The notes under the pieces are model-generated. The model ran no database searches and was not told where the DNA came from. It saw nothing but the letters and a program-made list of their open reading frames with translations. A stretch of 64,000 nucleotides of DNA from Acanthaster planci (taxonomy: Eukaryota > Echinodermata > Asteroidea > Valvatida > Acanthasteridae), in the NCBI RefSeq assembly GCF_001949145.1, contig NW_019091362.1, positions 11,443,948 through 11,507,947 of the forward strand, given 5' to 3'. Below, one piece after another: positions 58,701-64,000 of this stretch. Each line of letters opens with the position of its first letter. Positions within the stretch are counted from its first letter, which is position 1. A program made the position numbers and the translations under genes.

Positions 58701-59274
58701 AGTTCGTCTCCGGTTTGTGTGTTGTCTCTGAGTACACACCGGCGTTTGTAATATGCACAAGAATAATCTGGTCGGTGCGACACTGCAATGTCGACGGCAC
58801 ATGTGTGTTATTTTTTAATTCGTCGAGTGACGATACTCAGAGCCTTGGCTTTGTATTTTAGTACCGTGGTATTTGAGAAATTGAAACTGCAGTGTGAATT
58901 TAAATTCAGAAGAATGACCCCCTGACAAAATTCTATTTTGTCAACCATACATCTGAACAGACAGCAGATACAGCAAAACCACGAAGTTCGATGTTATGAT
59001 TAATAGGAACGGTGAACTGGGTTGACGTTTATGCGCTCTCTCAGTTTTAGCAAAGTTGTGCAAACTCACTAGAAACAGTTTGGGTGGAGTTTCCTCGATA
59101 GTTCGTCGAAATGGCACTGGCGAAATTCCGTGATGCAACACTATATTTCTGTCTTAACGAGGTTTATTTGTGCACGGAACTCCACTTACCTTGAACATTA
59201 ACAGTCAGGAGCATCACCAAAGACATCAGAACGCCCTCAATGAAGCACATCGTGCCCCATTCTGCTGCGGCCAT
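43625..59274 (-). CDS. Receptor copy B: HYR/FN3 single-pass membrane protein (whole gene)
   Basis: Exons in coding order: 59190-59274, 58077-58191, 53558-53637, 52153-52419, 51838-51968, 51070-51241, 49869-50168, 47276-47545, 45841-45994, 45389-45522, 44826-44926, 44502-44591, 43625-43708. Spliced length 1983 nt (660 residues), all phases consistent. Layout: signal peptide, two HYR domains, four FN3 domains, one membrane helix, short tail with DDYQD, HYQ and DYAVP. It is the paralogue of copy A with the same exon phases and the same GC donor. Introns are larger and contain a SINE and two minisatellite families. Likely a surface recognition or adhesion receptor; ligand unknown. Confidence 0.88.
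43709..44501. other. Intron 12 of copy B
   Basis: No further exon seen. Confidence 0.6.
44502..44591 (-). CDS. Copy B exon 12: juxtamembrane cytoplasmic segment
   Basis: 30 codons, phase 0 both sides: NSNDSRATVAVSFNPKEDL then TDDYQDSRHYQ. Acceptor GCTATAG|AAC, donor TACCAG|GTGACA. Confidence 0.82.
44826..44926 (-). CDS. Copy B exon 11: transmembrane helix
   Basis: No methionine in the exon. Frame: VNVVATAVGTVLSF, PSIVLTIGIVILCLKYRRLK. Hydrophobic helix then basic stop-transfer. Acceptor ATACAG|TT, donor TTGAAG|GTATAG. Confidence 0.92.
45389..45522 (-). CDS. Copy B exon 10: second half of FN3 domain 4
   Basis: Frame: SSLTAKTEYFFKIFSVYDG, then SVPQTIMVTGGVTKA. Acceptor AAAACAG|T, donor CCAG|GTAGGA. 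Confidence 0.92.
45841..45994 (-). CDS. Copy B exon 9: first half of FN3 domain 4
   Basis: Frame: GRVANVRPMLVTDDAINLEW, VDSYELHISPGEN. Acceptor TTTTCAG|GG, donor CACAAG|GTTCTG, a weaker site than the copy A one. Confidence 0.92.
46440..46453. other. Possible mariner-type terminus in intron 8 of copy B
   Basis: TATACAGGGTGTCCC resembles mariner ends with a TA target. A related word is at about 22019-22030. No opposite end was found. Confidence 0.25.
47276..47545 (-). CDS. Copy B exon 8: FN3 domain 3
   Basis: Frame: AYNFTESTIAVAW, DPYMLHIDPDDADENY, EFVGLKPNTEYKINL. Acceptor TTTCCAG|GC, donor AACCA|GTAGGT. Confidence 0.93.
48408..48690 (+). mobile_element. tRNA-derived SINE
   Basis: At 48491-48562 the sequence resembles a tRNA with a Leu/Ser-type A box (GTCGAGAGGTTGAGAC) and a perfect T arm (GTGGG-TTCGAGT-CCCAC) with B box GGTTCGAGTCC. 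A non-tRNA tail follows. Both sides carry a related word (TCTGGCGCAAATCCATCC at 48408, CCGGCGCAAATTTGTCC at 48661). It lies in intron 7 of copy B. Not a functional tRNA: no good anticodon or acceptor stem. Confidence 0.6.
49869..50168 (-). CDS. Copy B exon 7: FN3 domain 2
   Basis: Frame: SVELTWERVSLQNLEQYRVY, DSLRPGAAFDACVSAVVG. Acceptor TTCTGCAG|GA, donor TCTAG|GTACGA. Four codons longer than in A, in the loop after the QYRV strand. Confidence 0.93.
50525..50610. repeat. Dispersed repeat (partner near 61900-61985)
   Basis: Shared words AGCTAGGTC.AGG, TTCACTCC.TTGGAAGTACAC and GAGACGGGCAGACA.TAGAC in the same order. Both copies lie in or beside copy B. Confidence 0.7.
51070..51241 (-). CDS. 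Copy B exon 6: second half of FN3 domain 1
   Basis: No methionine in the exon. Frame: GTPKPDSSERIVVTPQQG, NRQEICSLFPGDLYVVEV, SSVEHWT. Acceptor ATAACAG|GGG, donor GGACTA|GTAAGG. Confidence 0.9.
51838..51968 (-). CDS. Copy B exon 5: first half of FN3 domain 1, GC donor
   Basis: Frame: VQPPADYIFIDN, SVSCMTVVWPASKDG, EYALYYWRK. Donor AGAAAG|GCAAGT, the same GC type and codon position as in copy A. Confidence 0.88.
52153..52419 (-). CDS. Copy B exon 4: HYR domain 2 (equals exon 5 of A)
   Basis: Frame: DNEAPVFTKCPSE, SASDNSGGEVTLNSTHEPG, FELGVTSVTYTARDESGN and CTFNVQVVG. Acceptor TTGCAG|AT, donor GTTG|GTCAGT. Confidence 0.95.
52600..53120. repeat. Degenerate minisatellite, unit about 20 bp
   Basis: About 25 units of the type GGTCAAAGAGTAGCTGTT, strongly diverged, in the intron of copy B where copy A has its extra HYR exon. 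The minus-strand frame at 52736-52939 (SSLTTSSPLTTS) is a repeat artefact. Confidence 0.85.
53558..53637 (-). CDS. Copy B exon 3: second half of HYR domain 1
   Basis: Frame: FSIGSTNITCTDENGNDTC, IFTVTVN; canonical HYR end. Acceptor TGAGCAG|G, donor AATG|GTAAGC. 80 bp as in A. Confidence 0.9.
53850..54095. repeat. Palindromic-unit minisatellite, array 1
   Basis: Units of the type GATGATGACATCCTGAGA and CACGGGATGACGATATCC recur every 35-50 bp; GGATG and CATCC face each other in each unit. Related to 56990-57700. Confidence 0.7.
54100..56985. other. Copy B intron 2, middle part; no exon supported
   Basis: A plus-strand stretch at 55680-55917 is GC-richer and ends in a good donor (GAAG|GTAAGC) but its frames stop early. 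A tRNA-like A box at about 56325 lacks a B box. Confidence 0.4.
56990..57700. repeat. Palindromic-unit minisatellite, array 2
   Basis: More than a dozen diverged units of the type GGATGTCGTCATCCCGAGAT. Each unit can fold on itself. It lies in the intron separating the two halves of HYR domain 1 in copy B. Confidence 0.75.
58077..58191 (-). CDS. Copy B exon 2: first half of HYR domain 1
   Basis: Frame: SVADCPDDIFQNTDTGKATT, VVNW, then DTTCDLLSGS. Acceptor GTCGGTAG|CC, donor TCTAG|GTAAAT. Matches copy A 15157-15277. Confidence 0.85.
59190..59274 (-). CDS. Copy B exon 1: signal peptide
   Basis: MAAAEWGTMCFIEG, then VLMSLVMLLTVNVQ, phase-1 donor TTCAAG|GTAAGT. Spliced to exon 2 it gives NVQA-SVADCP, a likely cleavage point. 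A second in-frame ATG (at GTMCF) is the one aligned with the start of copy A. Confidence 0.8.
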
Positions 59275-59465
59275 TTCTAGACCTCAGTTATCTGGCAGAA
59301 AGAAAAACAATATATTTACTTGTAATTAAATTTCCGTCTTTTCGCCTCTGTAGGTATCTAGGATATGACAGTGGCGTATCCAGGTCTTGGATGCAGCGCA
59401 GGGGGACGGGTGGATTTTTACCAAGTGATTGTCCATTTTTTTTTATCAGTAAGAGAATCCTCAAC

Positions 59466-59655
59466 CAGCGGCGTAGGGATGGGGGGGGTGTGGGTGGGGG
59501 TGTTGCACCACCCAATAATTCTTTTCAGTCGGCAAATAGAGGGTCAGTCAGCAAATGAAACTGAAATTGACGTCATGAATTATTGACGTACATCAACCAG
59601 TCGGTAAATTGACCCTGGCACCCCCCCTCAAGAAAATGCCTTCACTACGCCGCTG
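59466..59655. mobile_element. hAT-type MITE with exact 8-bp target duplication
   Basis: Ends CAGCGGCGTAG and CTACGCCGCTG are perfect inverted repeats; TCCTCAAC is duplicated exactly on both sides (59458-59465 and 59656-59663). Length 190 bp. It sits beside a second family terminus at 59369 (CAGTGGCGTATCCAG), so insertions may be nested. It lies just upstream of the copy B start codon. Confidence 0.9.
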
Positions 59656-59663
59656 TCCTCAAC

Positions 59664-62600
59664 CTTCGAATAAACGCGGAATTACCATTTCTAGAATGCT
59701 GGCGCTTTCAGATCTAGAAACTAATACAAAATTGTCGACATCTTCCCCTCTCCCATCGCTGGCTACGTCACTAGAATATTCGAAGTAAAATTTAGGATAA
59801 GAGTGTGTTTTCTTTACGTTACCGAGAAAGTTTGAAAGGCAGTAGGGCTGCCTACTGTGCTCAGTGCCGTGCTGCCCCCCCCTAAAAACCACTATTTAAA
59901 ACTTAAGTGTAGATCCAACAGCAGAGTAGCTTGGGGTATTATCTCGGGCAGGAACACTGATAACCTTCAACCGTAGTGCGAATGCGCATACGGTCCAGTG
60001 CTCCCTTGGAATATTGAATTATGTATCGCACTTAATGCTGTGCTTGTTTCAGCAACGACATCGCTTCCTTGATAAAACAAATTTGTACGAATTACATCGA
60101 ACCGTTTCCGTGAACACATAAAGTTAATAAACTACCAAAGTTACTGAAACAGTTACGCCACGAGCAGGATAGGAAAAAATGAAATGACAAAATTAATTCA
60201 AAGCATGACAAGTGCAAGGTTTCGTATTGTTTGAAGAGTTGTCATAATATTTTTACATGCATACCTTCCTTCTTCAATTAGTTTCATCTGAATTTGATAT
60301 CAACTGGTACATTGTATCTATTGTTGAAGTCCAGTGGAAAAATATTTATCTCGACCTGACACTGTTACTTTTGAAAATGCTTGTAAACCTGGAAATAAAA
60401 TTATAACAAGCTGTGCACCTATTCAAACAGTAGTATTTGTTCCGCATTTTGTAACACATGATCACTGCAAAGGCAAGGAAATGTTCATGGCACTTATGCA
60501 AAACTTGCCTTCGCTAAGATAAAAGGAGTTTAACCTATATAGTTTTTACGAATATCAAGAATTATCCCGCTTTACACATCTCTAATCGTGAGATCCAGAA
60601 ATACCCCTCACAAACTCACACAAGTGTGTATTTGCCTGCAACTGGGGACCCCCTATTGTTCCTCTTTTGTTTGTACTTTAACTTTTTTACAAGACCACCC
60701 ATATGTTTTGTACACAGTTGTCAATCGGGAACCCTCTGTCAATCGGTGACCTTATTGTCCTCTATTGTTCAAGGTCCCCAATTGAATGCAGAAACAAACT
60801 CAAATACACAAGACAGGCGTAGATAACGCGAAGATTACTGTCGTTTTGGCATCACAGTGCTTTACACGAAAGCTGACGAAACCCGTACGGCGATTTTGTG
60901 TAACCTTTTCCTACCCCATTTCTGCTTACCCGAATACGTATGAAATAAAAAGCGGGCATGCCTCGTAACTTCGAGTAAATGGCAACTTTTAACATATAGA
61001 TACAACTTATAACCTGTACGTGCGACTTCAGCAAGTGTTCGTGCACTAAATGTAATTGATAGAAAAACCCTTTTATCAAGTCCTCTGCACGTCATTGTAG
61101 AATTAACATTCTCTTCAAAAATCCCAAAGGAAAACATATTGGAAGAACTGTCAGTGGAGGCTAACGCAAATTTGTCTCTCCAAATTCAGGGATTGGTCAA
61201 ATAAACTGGCCAGGCGACTAGTATCCTATGCATGTAACCTAGATCATGCTTTTCACAGGGTTTTATTTCAGGACCCAGCTACGTATTTATTTAGTCACGA
61301 GACCCACGTGTTGCATTCTGAGTAATTGGACTCTTTTGCTACATGGTAGTATGTCACTAAATGGACAAAATGACTACTCAGTTACAGGGTATACATGTGA
61401 GCCACCTCCATGATGTGAGCCAAAAGATGTCACTACACGGACAAATTGGGGACCCGCCTAGATGAGTCCTATGACATGTATTTTATTATAATGGGTAAAA
61501 GCTCAGTTTTACATTTTTTTTTAACCCCAGGAGGCTCGAAGGGGTATTTGAGCAAATAAACTTCGCACATTTGCAGTAAGCTGATTACTGACATAGTGAT
61601 CCCAAATTCTGAGCATTTTCCATTCTTTCCAGAATGCTCAATCTATTAAATCCTTGAATCAGGCCATCAACAGTTAAAAATGTCTACTCACCAACTCCTT
61701 GAAAGCGCAGTCCTCCTGCTGTGGGTGTATTAACACGACATACAACTGCGAGTAGCCTGCTTCAGACGGTTAAACAAATTTATCAGTTTGAAAGTGTTGC
61801 ACTTTGCATTGGCACAAAGACCACAGTGACAGAGCTGCTACCCAGAATGCATTTTCGAAGAGAGACTCGTCGAGACTATAAGCTGCATCCAAATCTGTTG
61901 TCTAGAGCTAGGTCAAGGTCTTCACTCCATTGGAAGTACACCGAGACGGGCAGACAGTAGACTTAGCCAAAGCTCTGGGAGCCCGTTGCGGACAGGCCTA
62001 AGCCGAAACTGAGACCATTCGGAAATAACACAGAGACACGGCATTGTGGGAGTAATGCAAACATTCCAAGTCAAAATAATGAGTGCCTCGATGGGTAACC
62101 GGTTAGGTGGGCCGGAGTGCAGTTCCAGGTCTCATTGTCGGCCCTCATGTAACAATAAGAATGTTCCCTGACAATGACCAACCAACAAAATTTGTAGATA
62201 AATTTAATGATCCTCATATTAAGTACGAGTTTGGAATGTCTAAGATTATATATTATTCTATTCATATGGACAAATATTGTAATTATTATCAGGAAAATAA
62301 AAAGATGACAAAAACATGGAGTGCGATTCCACGATTGTATGCCAAGTTGAGAAATCGTTTAAAACACGAAAACACGCCCCGAAACAGTCCGGTCTCCAGA
62401 CTGAGCCGTAATCGACGGGGAGTTTCCCTTCCTCCAATACTGCTTTGTGCACATCTCTGTCTTGTCTGAGTGTCGTTTGTTCCACGAAGCCTGTGGCTTC
62501 AAAATGTCTGATGATTATGCAAATATTATGACCCCGGCCACAAGCCAGCCAGTAAGAGTCGACTTTAGAAATCATGATGTGATTTCGAACAGAACACCTA

Positions 62601-64000
62601 AATGATATTGATAGGCTGATAAAATGTCAGATGATCAGGTTAAGCTGCCTCCACACGCACAGAAAGCGTGTGAGTGAGTGATTTAAGCCAGGGACATGTG
62701 CGTTTGTTTCAAAAGTTTCGGAGACCCTGGATATGTAGTTTTTCACAACTCGCTGAAGACCATTTTATCTTCGTGTATTGCATCTGTCTCGTAGATTAAC
62801 TTCCGTTGTGGTTTATGATGAGAGCAGTGATATTTGAAATGCTATCTGGTGATCGTTTCAGTGCTGAACAAACAGCTCGCCAAGATAACAAAGTGTGTAT
62901 CAACTGTCATTCAAGATTTACTAAGATAAAAAAATGCTTTCAAAAGGCATCGGCTTAATGGAAGAACAATCAATTTAAAACACGAAACTTTCTCTCACAA
63001 TTAATCTCTCATACGCATTCAAACACACAGAGAATTGTGAAGATTTATTTTTCTAATTTGTATCTGATTTATAACCGGCTTTGTGAGATAGGAAATCCTC
63101 AGGTGCATTTGCAGGTTTCAAATGGTAACTGAATGACCCCAGGCCACCCGACCTGTTTTACAGTTAATTTCTATTGGCAAAGATGTGAAGGCGCATTTAC
63201 CCATTGTCGGTGAATATGCTTAAATCCTTATAAAGGTTATTTAACATCACGAATGAGCAAGTCTGCCATGCAACATTCTGGCCTACATGATCTTTCATTG
63301 ATAAATATTTATGATAAGCATAATTCACTCATTGCATTTGTGTTTTCCAAAAGCCCCAAATAAGTAACGCCCCAAATCTATTCTGAGCACACACAGGCAA
63401 TTTTCGAAACTTAAATAAAATGAAATTAAAACAAAATAAATAATGCAATGTAAACAGCAACCGTTTTACCCTATCATTTCAAACAAAGTCATTCACACAT
63501 TTCCAGCGCAAAGTTGTATGCATGACAGCGAACTGACACTCTGAATAATGCTTGAGGGGCATCACAGAACTTTAAGGATAAGGAAAAAAGGGTAAAACCA
63601 AAAGTAGCCAAGGTGAGACAGTTTTAGTTTCATCATAAACCCCTTCTGGAAGGCTTCGCGCTACCCCTAACCAAGCCACATAGCCCAAGCTGACCGTGAC
63701 GCTGCTTGACTCTTGCACAGTCTTTAGCCCTTTCATTTATTTTTGAAAGGAACAACTCCCCCTTTGATCACTAAACCACTGCCATCCTTGGAAAGTATTG
63801 ATCCTGTAGAAATTGGAAATATAATTTTATTGCTTTTCGCCACTGTGTTAAATAAGAGTTATCTTCAGTGTTTCGAATCCCCAACACAATTGCACATTAC
63901 AGGTTTTTTTTTTGTTTTTTTTTTAGATTTGTCAGAAACTCCGATGGACGTACCGATTTGATCGATTGTGCGCCCGTCTGGTCCACTATTTCAGTGCTGT
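59664..64000. other. 5' flank of copy B; no complete gene
   Basis: Besides the exon fragment at 61692 and the dispersed repeat near 61900-61985, a minus-strand frame at 62258-62575 shares the words CTTCCTCCAATACTG and TGTGCA/TGTACTGCA with 8848-8884, so it is probably a repeat rather than a gene. No further HYR or FN3 exon is seen. Confidence 0.4.
61692..61718 (-). CDS. Possible upstream exon end, like the 18.9-kb exon
   Basis: A minus-strand stretch ending GGLRFQGV-G at donor GTTG|GTGAGT parallels REIVFSGIV-G at 18845. Phase is 1 in both. The start of the exon and any signal peptide are not resolved; the boundary at 61718 is only one option. Confidence 0.25.

Noticed and set aside
62107-62469. 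120-codon plus-strand frame and overlapping minus-strand frame
   Set aside because: Part is shared with 8848-8884, so it is a dispersed repeat; neither frame resembles a known domain.

Overview
The window looks like nuclear DNA of a marine invertebrate deuterostome, most likely an echinoderm or a close relative. Genes are split into small exons with GT..AG (and one GC..AG) introns, the DNA is AT-rich and dense in short transposon debris, and the main genes combine hyalin-repeat (HYR) and fibronectin type III (FN3) domains, a pairing common in echinoderms, hemichordates and amphioxus. No bacterial operon, CRISPR array, rRNA or convincing functional tRNA gene is visible. The species call is inference.

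The main content is a tandem family of type I membrane receptors, all on the minus strand. Copy A (about 6.5-15.85 kb, or from 18.98 kb if an upstream 5' end is used) and copy B (about 43.6-59.3 kb) can be rebuilt exon by exon. All splice phases agree, and the spliced lengths are divisible by three (804 and 660 residues). Order: signal peptide, HYR domain split over two exons, a further HYR domain (A only), another HYR domain, four FN3 domains, one membrane helix, then a short tyrosine-containing tail. A third copy enters the left edge (signal-peptide exon at 263-341). A broken copy lies at 30.5-31.7 kb: an HYR exon with a stop codon and a 3' flank matching that of copy B. An orphan tyrosine-tail exon is at 21.0 kb. 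A has an HYR exon that B lacks, and a 284-bp hAT-like MITE supplies the last residues and stop codon of A.

Between the copies (23.0-26.4 kb, minus strand) lies a four-exon gene for a small secreted protein of the NTF2-like/SnoaL (DUF4440-type) fold. Other coding traces are a plus-strand zinc-ribbon exon inside a foldback-type element (2.0 kb) and a stop-containing GIY-YIG endonuclease fragment of a Penelope-like retroelement (39.9-40.3 kb), next to a 130-bp triplication.

The remaining sequence is introns and intergenic DNA with foldback elements, G-rich hAT-type MITEs, a tRNA-derived SINE, minisatellites (some with palindromic units) and hairpins. From the architecture I infer cell-surface recognition or adhesion receptors with fast-changing signalling tails, but nothing here proves ligand or function.
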